64,000 nucleotides of DNA from Psychrobacillus sp042944905 (GTDB lineage Bacteria > Bacillota > Bacilli > Bacillales_A > Planococcaceae), in contig NZ_CP168496.1 of NCBI RefSeq assembly GCF_042944905.1, positions 3,472,001 through 3,536,000 on the forward strand, read 5' to 3'. Positions 7,964 through 16,264 of the stretch are shown here, piece by piece; position 1 is the first letter of the stretch; each line of letters opens with the position of its first letter. Position numbers and translations under genes: made by a program. The notes beneath the pieces were generated by a model. That model worked only from the letters and a program-made list of their open reading frames with translations, ran no database searches and was not told where the DNA came from.

Positions 7964-8824
7964 TTACATTTTTAATTCTGTCCAACCATCGTTTTGAACA
8001 ATTTTTCTTTCTTTCATCAGTTTACCGAGTGCACGTTTAAATGCGGCCTTGCTCATCGTGAACATTTCTTGTATTTCTTCTGGATTAGACTTATCTGTAA
8101 ACGGCATTCTTCCACCTACATCGTTTAAATAACGGAAAATGGATTCCGCGTCATCGCCTAAACGTTCATGTTTTCGAGGTAATAGGGAGCCGTTAAGAGA
8201 ACCATCTTCTTTTGTGTCAATAATACGAACCTTTAAGTCTTCTCCAAGTCTCGGTTCTTCCACACGTTCAGACTGATGCACAAAAATACGATAATTTTCA
8301 GGAACACTTAGTAGGAACGTTCCAACTGGAAGTAATCGATAAGGTCTAGCTTGAAGATTTTGGTTTAATAAAGTGGTTGGTGCGTCTAAATATACTTCTT
8401 CTACACGATCTTCGGTTGCTAAACGGCCAAATAACTCGCCGTCTTTGTCCGTACGAAGCGTCATATATAAATGGTCCCCATTTGCTGGCCAAAGTTCTTT
8501 TATTTTCGGTAAATCATCTGATTTTACTTGTACTTCTTTCGACGTGCCGATATCGACAAAAACTCCTTCTTTATCGGAAACTTTAATGACACGTGCCCAT
8601 CCATATGTACCCTTTTGTATGGTTGGAAGTTGGGTTGTAGCGGATAAATTCCCTCTACGATCAACGAACAAAAATACTTCTATCATGTGTCCAACTTGCA
8701 AATCTTCTGGTGCTTCTGAAGCGTTCAATGGAATCTCTAATTCATGATGCTCCAGTATCCATTTCGATCCTTCTTGTTCTTTTACTTGTAATTTTACTAT
8801 TTCTCCAGATGCTGATCCTATCAA
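7964..8824 (-). CDS. cvfB: S1-domain RNA-binding protein CvfB (YitL)
   Basis: 286 residues. The order matches the CvfB family: S1-like beta barrels (about 1-65, 66-140 and 145-215), then a C-terminal winged helix (about 225-284, FRYLNDVGGRMPFTDKSNPEEI...FKRALGKLMKE). CvfB binds RNA and affects virulence gene expression in Staphylococcus. The start is TTG at 8824, chosen because AAGGAGAG lies eight bases before it; the first ATG is far inside. It is followed by mntR on the other side of a 57-bp gap, on the same strand. Confidence 0.9.
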   Translation of the reverse strand: MIGSASGEIVKLQVKEQEGSKWILEHHELEIPLNASEAPEDLQVGHMIEVFLFVDRRGNLSATTQLPTIQKGTYGWARVIKVSDKEGVFVDIGTSKEVQVKSDDLPKIKELWPANGDHLYMTLRTDKDGELFGRLATEDRVEEVYLDAPTTLLNQNLQARPYRLLPVGTFLLSVPENYRIFVHQSERVEEPRLGEDLKVRIIDTKEDGSLNGSLLPRKHERLGDDAESIFRYLNDVGGRMPFTDKSNPEEIQEMFTMSKAAFKRALGKLMKERKIVQNDGWTELKM

Positions 8825-8881
8825 TTTTACCGCTCTCCTTCTGAATTGCTTTATACGTCGTTTAGTTGGTTTTCAATATAT

Positions 8882-9301
8882 TTAATCGTTTTCACTGTCT
8901 TGCAATTCCAGCAACCTCGATTGAATAGAAGAATTTTCTTCTAGAAACAATACTAGATCCGCAATACGGTCTATGGAGTTCCAACTAAGATGATGTTCAA
9001 TACCTTCTACATCCTTGTATATATTCTCTTCTTTTACACCGATAATCCGTAAGAAGTCTTCTAATAGATCATGTCTCTTAACTAGCTTTTTCCCCATTTT
9101 CATGCCTTTTGTTGTCAGTGTAAGTCCACGGTATTTTTCATATATTAAAAAACCATCTTTATCTAACTTTTGCACCATTTTTGTAACGGATGATGGCAAG
9201 ACAGATAATGCTTCCGCAATGTCAGACACACGAGCATATCCTTTCTGCTCGATTAACATATATATTTGTTCAATATGGTCTTCCATGCTTGGTGTTGGCA
9301 T
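8882..9301 (-). CDS. mntR: Manganese-responsive repressor MntR (DtxR family)
   Basis: 139 residues, nearly collinear with B. subtilis MntR. The metal site is intact: D8 and E11 in SMEDHIEQIYML, the histidine near 77 in VKRHDLLEDF, and the E-x2-E-H set in DVEGIEHHLSW (about 98-103). The N-terminal winged helix (about 20-60, VSDIAEALSVLPSSVTKMV) binds operators of manganese importers. None of the usual targets (mntABCD, mntH) is in this window. The ATG has GAAAGGAAG upstream. Confidence 0.95.
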   Translation of the reverse strand: MPTPSMEDHIEQIYMLIEQKGYARVSDIAEALSVLPSSVTKMVQKLDKDGFLIYEKYRGLTLTTKGMKMGKKLVKRHDLLEDFLRIIGVKEENIYKDVEGIEHHLSWNSIDRIADLVLFLEENSSIQSRLLELQDSEND

Positions 9302-9736
9302 ACGTATCTTCCTTTCATAACTACTTCATTTATTTTACTACATCCGCCTTGCCATAACAAATACATACATAATAGCTTGCTAAATATCAGGAAATGAAAT
9401 ACTTTTAAAAATACTTTGAATAAACAAATATTTTTTTATTATATTACAAAAATACTTATTAGATTAATAAAGTATCTTTATACTAAAGTAGGTACAAATG
9501 CACAATTAACTTCTTGGTCATCATAAACCCTAATAACCATCGCAAGTTTTAGTGTAATAGTTTGTTGGTTCTAGTTTAAAGAAATTAGATTACCTTACTC
9601 CATCCATCTTAGACATTACACAACCTTACATTTAGTAGCACATCTTTAATAATCTGAAGGAGATGAAATAACCTTTTAAAAAATAGTATGGAATTTAACA
9701 GTATTGAAAAATAATGAGAGTATCGAGGTGTTTTTA
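9302..9736. other. Intergenic region before the chemoreceptor gene
   Basis: About 435 AT-rich bases. It contains the mntR promoter on the left and a possible rightward promoter near TTGAAT (about 9415), plus a short palindrome AGTAT-cttt-ATACT near 9472. I see no riboswitch, RNA gene or convincing reading frame. Confidence 0.35.
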
Positions 9737-11428
9737 GTGAAATGGACAATCAGTAAGAAACTATTAAGTGGATTTATTGCTGTTTTATTAATTTTAGCAA
9801 TAATAGTTGGTATTAATTTTATCCAACTTACAGATGTAGATAATTCGTATAGAGATTTATTAGAAGATAAAGCAATGAAAGCTGTAAAAATAAAAGAACT
9901 ACAAATAGCTGCGAAACAAGAAATGATAGCCATGCGAGGATATTTAGTAGTAGGGGATGAAAAAGCCTTTCAAGATTATTCTAACGCAGTTTCTGATTAT
10001 AAGAAAAGTTATGAGTCACTACTACCAAAGTTTAAAAAACCGGAAGCGATCAAAATGTTAGAGGATATAAACCAGGTCGAGAATGATTATAGGAAATTCT
10101 CCGAAAAGGTATTTCAACTAAAAAAACAAAATAAGACTAGTGAATACGTAAGCCTTATCTCCACAGAGGGAAGAGACATAGTAAAAAGACTTGATGAAAA
10201 AGTGACTATACTTTCAGATTTTCAAAGTAATTTATTAGCAGCTGGAAGTTCAGAGAATACGTCATTCATTCAAAAAACGAAAACATTGGCTTTAACCTTA
10301 GGTGTCATTGCAATATTAGTAGGAATACTCATCGCCCTTTTCATGGGACGTGTTATTTCCAAACCAATTATAGCCTTAGCAAATTCAGCAAAAAAATTGG
10401 CCGAAGGAGATCTTTCTGTTAATGAAGTAAATGTAAAAAACAAAGACGAAATTGGCGAGTTAGTTCATTCCTTTAATGATATGGCGAAAAACCTTCGAAT
10501 GGTAATTGAACAAGTTAGCCTAAACTCTATTCATGTGGCATCCTCTGCGGAAGAATTGACTGCGAGTGCCGAGCAAACAACACAAGCGACTAATCAGATC
10601 GCAACATCTATTCAAGATATTGCAAGTGGTGCTGAGACACAAGTGCTAGGTGCAAATGAATGCTCCACTGCCATGCAAGAAATGACAATCGGAATTCAGC
10701 AAGTAGCCGAAACGTCTTCTACCGTTTCAGAATCAGCAATTGAAACTAGCAAAGAAGCTCATCTTGGCAATGAATTGCTACAAAAAGTAATACAACAAAT
10801 GAACACCATCAATCTATCTGTTGAAGACTCCGCTTCTGTTATTAGAAAGTTAGGGGGATTATCACAGGAAATCGGAAATATTATTGGAGTAATTACTGGA
10901 ATAGCAGATCAAACTAACTTGTTGGCATTAAATGCCGCAATTGAGGCTGCCCGTGCCGGCGAACATGGTAAAGGGTTTGCAGTTGTAGCAGATGAAGTGC
11001 GAAAGCTTGCAGAGCAGTCGAAGGAATCTGCTGATCAAATAGCGGACTTAATCAATCAAATACAAGTTGACACCGGCCGAGCAGTAAATGTAATGGAAGT
11101 TGGAACTAAAGAAGTGGCATCTGGTATGACGGTCGTTCAGGAGGCTGGAGCCGGCTTTGAAAAAATATTAACATCGATAGAACAAGTAACTTCCCAAATT
11201 CAAGAAGTATCCGCTATTTCTGAGGAGATGTCAGCAAGTGCGGAAGAAGTAAATGCTTCTCTTGAAGAAATGGCTAGTATTGCTCAACTTTCTGCGTCCA
11301 ACACACAAAATGTGGCTTCCGCTTCTGAAGAACAGCTTGCTTCCATGGAGGAAATCTCCACATCCGCCTCTTCTTTATCTACCATGGCGGAAGACTTACA
11401 AACATTAGTGAAACAATTTAAATTATAA
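9737..11428 (+). CDS. Methyl-accepting chemotaxis protein
   Basis: 563 residues from GTG at 9737, chosen over a TTG 33 bases upstream because CGAGGTG stands six bases before the GTG and the product then starts MKWTISKKLLSGF, typical of this family. TM1 is about 9-29, followed by a four-helix periplasmic-type sensor (about 32-175, TarH/4HB_MCP-like) and TM2 about 185-206. HAMP is about 208-260. The long coiled-coil signalling domain has its conserved tip GVITGIADQTNLLALNAAIE near 385-405. It senses an unknown ligand and signals to CheA/CheW. No other chemotaxis gene is adjacent. Confidence 0.93.
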   Translation: MKWTISKKLLSGFIAVLLILAIIVGINFIQLTDVDNSYRDLLEDKAMKAVKIKELQIAAKQEMIAMRGYLVVGDEKAFQDYSNAVSDYKKSYESLLPKFKKPEAIKMLEDINQVENDYRKFSEKVFQLKKQNKTSEYVSLISTEGRDIVKRLDEKVTILSDFQSNLLAAGSSENTSFIQKTKTLALTLGVIAILVGILIALFMGRVISKPIIALANSAKKLAEGDLSVNEVNVKNKDEIGELVHSFNDMAKNLRMVIEQVSLNSIHVASSAEELTASAEQTTQATNQIATSIQDIASGAETQVLGANECSTAMQEMTIGIQQVAETSSTVSESAIETSKEAHLGNELLQKVIQQMNTINLSVEDSASVIRKLGGLSQEIGNIIGVITGIADQTNLLALNAAIEAARAGEHGKGFAVVADEVRKLAEQSKESADQIADLINQIQVDTGRAVNVMEVGTKEVASGMTVVQEAGAGFEKILTSIEQVTSQIQEVSAISEEMSASAEEVNASLEEMASIAQLSASNTQNVASASEEQLASMEEISTSASSLSTMAEDLQTLVKQFKL

Positions 11429-11527
11429 CTAAGAAAAATCCAAGCGTCCTTTAAGTGCATCTTGTCTTTTCAATTCCCAGAGTGCTTTGGACGAGACATC
11501 AACTACACTATTATCGTTGGAATTTTT

Positions 11528-11572
11528 GTGGATCGTGAAGTGACTGCGTCACTTCACGATCCACTTTTTTTC
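11528..11572 (+). terminator. Very strong terminator of the chemoreceptor gene
   Basis: A perfect 17-bp inverted repeat (11528-11544 with 11548-11564) around a 3-nt loop, TGC. It is followed by eight T. It lies 100 bp behind the stop codon. Confidence 0.93.
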
Positions 11573-11926
11573 GATAATCTTGTGGCGGATGTTTGTCCGT
11601 CGCCTTCTTGAAATTTGTAGAGACCAAGTGCGTAAGGTTTGGTTAATGAGAGAGTAAATTCTTTCCTATTCTTTTAAGAGCGGACGAAGATGCAATTCCG
11701 TCCGCTCAGCGCTTCTTTATCAATGGATACTATCCATTTTTTTCTAGTACTACCTACTCTAATCACGCACCCACCGATTCATGTATACTGCGGACTATAA
11801 AAGTAAAAATAAACCAGTTAAAGAACATGCTGGGTTTTATCGCGGCGGCGTCTATAAAAAAACAAAAGTGTACTCAGCAACATTAAAGCTGGTACCCTTG
11901 ACTTAAGGAGAATATTAATTGCGGGC
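11573..11926. other. Intergenic region with further hairpins, no clear gene
   Basis: This stretch holds a GGCG/CGCC hairpin near 11583-11603 and a perfect 9-bp inverted repeat (GAGCGGACG 11678-11686, CGTCCGCTC 11699-11707) without a T run. There is a 41-codon ATG frame at 11781-11906 with no ribosome site. It looks like decayed sequence rather than a functional gene. Confidence 0.35.
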
Positions 11927-12196
11927 TTAGTTACGATGGGGATACTTTCCTATAACATGTATAGATTGTATGATTCTCTTATTAATCCACTCTAAATTTT
12001 CCCGTGAATTCATTCGCTCAAAAACCGAATTTCTTCCTTGTTCTGTAGTTACATAATGTGCAGGTAGTGTATTTAGACTCAAAGCAATAATATCCATTTC
12101 ACATTGTGCACATTTACAAAAAGTTTGATATTCGGTACCTCTCATAAGCATTGTCACAATACTTCGCACAATTTCTTCCATAACATTTGTAAGCAA
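11927..12196 (-). CDS. Late competence development ComFB family protein
   Basis: 89 residues matching the ComFB fold: a conserved acidic helix (MEEIVRSIVTML), then CKCAQCEMDIIALSLNTLPAHYV (about 27-49) with the CxC-x2-C cysteines, and a C-terminal helical part. In B. subtilis comFB lies in the comF operon, but here it is alone. In cyanobacteria ComFB proteins bind cyclic nucleotides. The start is TTG at 12196, with AAGGAAGAG at ideal distance; the ATG five codons later has no ribosome site. Confidence 0.82.
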   Translation of the reverse strand: MLTNVMEEIVRSIVTMLMRGTEYQTFCKCAQCEMDIIALSLNTLPAHYVTTEQGRNSVFERMNSRENLEWINKRIIQSIHVIGKYPHRN

Positions 12197-12229
12197 TTTT
12201 ATCTCTTCCTTCGTAAAAAGTAACTTTAT

Positions 12230-12255
12230 GTTTAATACTTTATCTTAAAGGGTAA
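12230..12255 (+). promoter_or_regulatory. Sigma-B-type promoter for the 51-aa protein
   Basis: GTTTAA (12230-12235), 14-nt spacer, GGGTAA (12250-12255), against the consensus GTTTAA-N12-15-GGGTAT. The start codon lies about 43 bases downstream. Confidence 0.7.
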
Positions 12256-12297
12256 AACTTTAATAACCACATGATCGTTAAGAAAGGATGATATTAG

Positions 12298-12453
12298 ATG
12301 GGGAAAATTTTATGGGTCATTATCGTTATACTAATCGTATTTTGGTTACTCGGTTTAGTATTAAAAATTGGTGGAGGCCTTATTCACGCATTACTAGTTA
12401 TTGCCTTGATTATTTTTATCATTCAACTTGTTACCGGAAGACGATCGATCTAA
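12298..12453 (+). CDS. Lmo0937-family small membrane protein
   Basis: 51 residues. ATG at 12298 with AGAAAGGATG upstream; TAA at 12451-12453. Two membrane spans (about 4-24 and 29-46) flank a Gly-rich turn (LKIGGGLIHA), and a basic tail ends in GRRSI. This is the layout of the Lmo0937 family of tiny membrane proteins widespread in Bacilli and often linked to general stress. The sigma-B-like promoter agrees with that. Function unknown. Confidence 0.82.
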   Translation: MGKILWVIIVILIVFWLLGLVLKIGGGLIHALLVIALIIFIIQLVTGRRSI

Positions 12454-12488
12454 AATGAGGGGTTGCCTAATAAGCAACCCCTCATTTT
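12452..12488. terminator. Bidirectional terminator
   Basis: Perfect 15-bp stem, AAAATGAGGGGTTGC with GCAACCCCTCATTTT, and a 7-nt loop. It overlaps the stop of the 51-aa gene and the stop of the convergent GNAT gene. Confidence 0.92.
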
Positions 12489-13588
12489 ATTTTTGCATAA
12501 ATACATGTATCCCGTAATTTTTTTCCATCAGCTGATAGAGAATCTTTATGAAGTATACCCTCCATTAAATAGCCAAGTCTTTCCGCTACGGAGCGACTTC
12601 TTACATTTTCACTACCACAACGAATTTCCACTCGATTTGCATGTAACTCATCAAAAGCAAATTGCGTAATACGTTCGCATGCTTCCGTCATTAAACCTTT
12701 GCCCTCAAACTTGTTATCAATCCAATAGCCAATTTCAAATTTCCGAACATTCCAATCTATCCGATGCAATCCAGAAGAACCTACAAATTCACCTGTTTCT
12801 TTTAAAAATAAGTGAAGTCTTAAATCCTTTCGCGTAACGAAATTAGCGATAGATTGTCTCAAATTAGTTGTTGTTTCTTCTAATGTTTGTTTATTTTGTG
12901 CAAATGGCATCCACTCTTTCAACGACTCATGGGACTGGATAATCGCTTTCCATACTTCTGGTGCATCCTCTAACCTCGGTGCTCGAATAAGAAGACGTTC
13001 TGTATAAAATTCCTCCGAAAAAGAGTTTAGCTCCTCGTTCTTTGCTTTTTTACTGAAATCATCATCCCAATTAACAGGAGTAGCTGTCCCCTTTAAAAAA
13101 TCATCTCTTGTCATACCATATGTAACTGCATCATAGTACGAACCTTCTTTGGGAGAAAACCATGCTTGACGTAACTGGGCTTCTTTTACAAAGCCTGCAC
13201 GTTCAAACGTTTTTCGCATCGCAAAATTATCCTGTCTCGTATGGCCTTCTAAGCGAATTTTCACTTCAGGTAATCGGAATACGTATTCTGCAACCATTTT
13301 CAAAGCACGCGGACCATAACCTCTTCCACGCGCTTCATCTGCAATTCGTAAATCAAATAAAGGAATCTCATCTTGTAAATCGTAAATTTTGACGATTCCA
13401 ATCTGCTCATTCTCTTCATTTTCAACCCAAAACGTCTTCACTTCGTCCGATTGATATCCGCCTTCGTCAATTGTCTTCTCGATTAGTTCTCTAGCTGGAT
13501 GCGAATTCCCATGATATGGCCATGTATTTGTCGTCATGAAATGAATTAGCTGTTCCTGCTCTTCCATCGTCCATTCTGTAAGCTTCAT
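12482..13588 (-). CDS. Tandem GNAT acetyltransferase (two GNAT domains)
   Basis: 368 residues, about twice the size of a single GNAT. Domain 1 (about 1-165) carries IADEARGRGYGPRAL and a C-terminal FAMRKTFERAGF. A linker of about 25 charged residues follows. Domain 2 (about 193-368) is RimJ/RimL-like: FYTERLLIRAPRLEDA at its start, IGYWIDNKFEGKGLMTEA for cofactor binding and VRSRSVAERLGY at its end. The RimL family acetylates N-termini of ribosomal proteins or small amines. The substrate here is unknown. The ATG has GGAGGG upstream. Confidence 0.88.
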   Translation of the reverse strand: MKLTEWTMEEQEQLIHFMTTNTWPYHGNSHPARELIEKTIDEGGYQSDEVKTFWVENEENEQIGIVKIYDLQDEIPLFDLRIADEARGRGYGPRALKMVAEYVFRLPEVKIRLEGHTRQDNFAMRKTFERAGFVKEAQLRQAWFSPKEGSYYDAVTYGMTRDDFLKGTATPVNWDDDFSKKAKNEELNSFSEEFYTERLLIRAPRLEDAPEVWKAIIQSHESLKEWMPFAQNKQTLEETTTNLRQSIANFVTRKDLRLHLFLKETGEFVGSSGLHRIDWNVRKFEIGYWIDNKFEGKGLMTEACERITQFAFDELHANRVEIRCGSENVRSRSVAERLGYLMEGILHKDSLSADGKKLRDTCIYAKIK

Positions 13589-13607
13589 TTTTCACCCTCC
13601 TAACGTA

Positions 13608-15704
13608 CTACTTATTCCCCTTTATTAGCCGTAAAGAATTCAGCACTACTAGTAATGTTGCTCCCATATCTGCAAATATGGCAATCCATAATGTTAACCA
13701 ACCTGGAATGATGAGTAAAAGTGCGATAATCTTTAACCCTAATGCAAACATAATATTTTCTTTAATAATATGCAATGCTTTTCGACTTAAACGAATCGTA
13801 TATGGAAGTTTCTCTAAATCATCTGCCATCAATGCAACATCTGCAGTTTCCAGTGCAGCGTCCGTTCCTGCTCCACCCATTGCGATTCCAACAGTGGATG
13901 CAGCAAGTGCCGGTGCATCATTCACTCCGTCTCCCACCATTGCAACAGCACCATATTTTTCTTTCAACACTTTAATGGCCGAAAGTTTTTGTTCGGGCAT
14001 TAACCCTGCTTCTACATCTGTCATTCCTAGTTTAGCCGCAATGGCATGTGCAGTTCGTGCGTCGTCTCCGGTAAGCATGACGGTGTGTTTAATACCCGCA
14101 TTTTTAAGATCTTGTAATACTTTACCGCTCGTTGAACGAATTGGATCTGTCACAGCTATAAACCCTTTATAAACGCCTTCTTCTGCAGCAAGCATCACTG
14201 TATTTCCTTCTGATTGCAGTAGTTCAATTTTTTCAATCAGTTCATTCGAAACGACGCTTAAAGAAGTAATCCAAGAAACACTGCCTACCGACCACTTTTT
14301 ACCTTTGATAATCCCTTCTGCTCCTTTACCAGTAACGGATTGAAATCCATCTATTTCTATAGCATGTATACGTTCTTTCGATCCATATTTCACAATTGCT
14401 TGTGCAAGTGGATGCTGTGAATAGGTTTCAATGGACATTACTTTTTGAATGAAATCATTTGTGGATTCGGACTCCACAAGTGTAACTTCCGGATAACCTT
14501 TTGTTAGCGTACCAGTTTTATCAAAAGCAATTGCTTGTAGTCGACCAATTTCTTCTAAGTGAATGCCACCTTTAATGAGGACACCTTGCTTAGCAGCATT
14601 TCCAATAGCTGTCACGATTGCTACTGGAGTAGATACAACTAAAGCACACGGGCAGCCTACAACTAGTACTGCAAGTCCTTGATAAATCCATAAGTGCCAA
14701 TCTGCACCGAACAACGGAGGAACGAGGGCTACTAAAAATGCAATTGCAATAATTGCAGGCGTATAATACTTTGCAAACTTATCGACGAATCTTTGCGAAG
14801 GTGCTTTTTCTGCTTGTGCTTCTTCTACTAAATGAATAATCTTCGCAATCGTAGTGTCTTCTACTCTTTTTGTTACTTTTATCTCCAAAGAACCTTCTTC
14901 ATTTAATGTTCCAGCAAAAACCTCATCACCAATAGTTTTCATTGCTGGAATAGCTTCACCTGTAATAGAAGCTTGATTAACAGCAGAAGTCCCTTTTAAC
15001 ACAATTCCGTCCATCGCAATTTTTTGCCCTGGTTTCACAATTAGCGTGTCATTTATTTGAATAAATTCAGTATCTACTTCTACTAATTGGTTTCCTCGAA
15101 GAATCGTTGCAATCGGAGGAGCAATATCCATTAACTGACTGATGGATTGACGTGCTTTGTTCATGGAGTACGCTTCTAAAGCTTCACTCACTGCAAATAA
15201 AAAGACAACAACTGCACCTTCGCGCCATTCGCCGATGATTGCTGCTCCAATAATGGCAATCGTCATAAGTGTCTTCATATCAAAATAAAAACGAGATAGG
15301 TTGATCAGTCCACCTTTAAATAGATTGAAACCACCAACAACGATGGAAATAATGAATAAACCAATCGCTACTGGATTCGTTTCTTCATATAAATAGGATG
15401 CGATAATTCCAATTACTAAAAAAACAAAAGAAATAGCTGTTAACACATTTTCTTTTCTCTTGAAAAAAGGAATCTTTTCTTGTTGACGTTGTTTATACGG
15501 CACCACTTTAATGCCATCAAATGCTCCTGCCTTTTCAATTTCCTCTATTGTGGCGTTTCCAATGACTGAAACTTTGGACGCCCCGAAATTCACATTTGCA
15601 CCCTTTACTTCAGGTAAACTTTTTATATTGTTTTCAAATTTCATCGCACAGTTGGCACACGTTAAATTTTCAAGTCGATATTCTTTTTTGGCTGTTTTGT
15701 CCAA
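13608..15704 (-). CDS. cadA: Heavy-metal-translocating P-type ATPase CadA
   Basis: About 698 residues. It has an N-terminal HMA domain with one CxxC metal site (LTCANC, about 13-18), two early membrane pairs, the TGEAIP actuator motif, and the membrane CPC motif (VVGCPCALVVS, about 345-355) that transports Zn/Cd/Pb. The phosphorylation site DKTGT (about 396) and GDGVNDAPAL are present. It pumps toxic divalent metal out of the cell. I prefer TTG at 15704 as start, because GAGGGTG is six bases upstream; GTG at 15713 is nine bases farther up but lies within that ribosome site. The cadC end overlaps the start, so the two are co-transcribed and coupled. Confidence 0.94.
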   Translation of the reverse strand: MDKTAKKEYRLENLTCANCAMKFENNIKSLPEVKGANVNFGASKVSVIGNATIEEIEKAGAFDGIKVVPYKQRQQEKIPFFKRKENVLTAISFVFLVIGIIASYLYEETNPVAIGLFIISIVVGGFNLFKGGLINLSRFYFDMKTLMTIAIIGAAIIGEWREGAVVVFLFAVSEALEAYSMNKARQSISQLMDIAPPIATILRGNQLVEVDTEFIQINDTLIVKPGQKIAMDGIVLKGTSAVNQASITGEAIPAMKTIGDEVFAGTLNEEGSLEIKVTKRVEDTTIAKIIHLVEEAQAEKAPSQRFVDKFAKYYTPAIIAIAFLVALVPPLFGADWHLWIYQGLAVLVVGCPCALVVSTPVAIVTAIGNAAKQGVLIKGGIHLEEIGRLQAIAFDKTGTLTKGYPEVTLVESESTNDFIQKVMSIETYSQHPLAQAIVKYGSKERIHAIEIDGFQSVTGKGAEGIIKGKKWSVGSVSWITSLSVVSNELIEKIELLQSEGNTVMLAAEEGVYKGFIAVTDPIRSTSGKVLQDLKNAGIKHTVMLTGDDARTAHAIAAKLGMTDVEAGLMPEQKLSAIKVLKEKYGAVAMVGDGVNDAPALAASTVGIAMGGAGTDAALETADVALMADDLEKLPYTIRLSRKALHIIKENIMFALGLKIIALLLIIPGWLTLWIAIFADMGATLLVVLNSLRLIKGNK

Positions 15705-16062
15705 TCTTTTCACCCTCTTCTACTGCATGTTCATACGCAATTTTAACTAACTCGTTTACATGATGATCCGCTAATGAATAATAAACTAATTTTCCTTTGC
15801 GACGTGATTTTGCAAGAGATAATTCTCGTAAAAATCGTAAATGATGCGATGCGGTTGCTGTAGAAGATTCAATAATTTCACTCACATCACACACACAAAG
15901 CTCTTTTTCAATTGTAAGCGCATACGCAATTTTTAATCTTGTTTCATCTGCTAATGCTTTAAAGATCAGTGCTACCTTCGTAACATCTGGTAGTTTCTTT
16001 TTTACGGAAAGTACAACGCCTTCGTGCACTTTCGTTACTTCACATATATCCTTCGTCTGCAC
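15670..16062 (-). CDS. cadC: ArsR/SmtB-family metal sensor CadC
   Basis: 130 residues. The winged helix is about 35-110, with recognition helix SSTATASHHLRFLREL. Metal ligands fit CadC: Cys7 in DICEVT and the CxC of ELCVCDV (about 57-59). The second N-terminal cysteine of pI258 CadC (position 11) is not present. It represses cadCA and releases DNA on binding Cd/Pb/Zn. The start is GTG at 16062 with GAGGTG upstream. It overlaps cadA. Confidence 0.92.
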   Translation of the reverse strand: MQTKDICEVTKVHEGVVLSVKKKLPDVTKVALIFKALADETRLKIAYALTIEKELCVCDVSEIIESSTATASHHLRFLRELSLAKSRRKGKLVYYSLADHHVNELVKIAYEHAVEEGEKIGQNSQKRIST

Positions 16063-16072
16063 TTTCTCACCT

Positions 16073-16156
16073 CATTCAAATGATCGTTTGATTGTTAACC
16101 CCATTATATGTTCAAACTATTCAAAACGCAAGGACATTCAAACCAATATTTGAATG
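16073..16156 (-). promoter_or_regulatory. cadCA promoter with two CadC operator-like palindromes
   Basis: Minus-strand promoter: -35 TTGCGT (16131-16126), 17 nt, -10 TATAAT (16108-16103). Site 1 at 16135-16156 is a perfect CATTCAAA-N6-TTTGAATG. Site 2 at 16073-16094 is CATTCAAA-N6-TTTGATTG, with one mismatch. They resemble the known cad operator (TCAAATAAATATTTGA). One lies upstream of the -35 and the other just after the start point, so repression could involve both. Confidence 0.7.
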
Positions 16157-16221
16157 AATTTTTTATACATCATTTTTAGCAGAACAGAAAATTTTCTGAC
16201 CGGATGGCACTTTCTCAGCAC

Positions 16222-16249
16222 AAAAACAACCACTTCTAAATAAAGTGGT
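16222..16249 (-). terminator. Terminator of the penicillin acylase gene
   Basis: ACCACTT (16229-16235) pairs with AAGTGGT (16243-16249); the minus strand continues into TGTTTTTG. Confidence 0.75.
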
Positions 16250-16264
16250 CGCTCATTTTGAAAC

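Noticed and set aside
9704..9736. TTG at 9704 as start of the chemoreceptor
   Set aside because: No ribosome site before it; GTG at 9737 has GAGGTG at good spacing and gives a family-typical N-terminus.
11781..11995. A possible frameshifted small gene: an ATG frame of 41 codons followed by a hydrophobic frame that a one-base insertion in the A7 run would join
   Set aside because: There is no ribosome site before the ATG, and the hydrophobic second half is just the opposite strand of the end of the ComFB gene.
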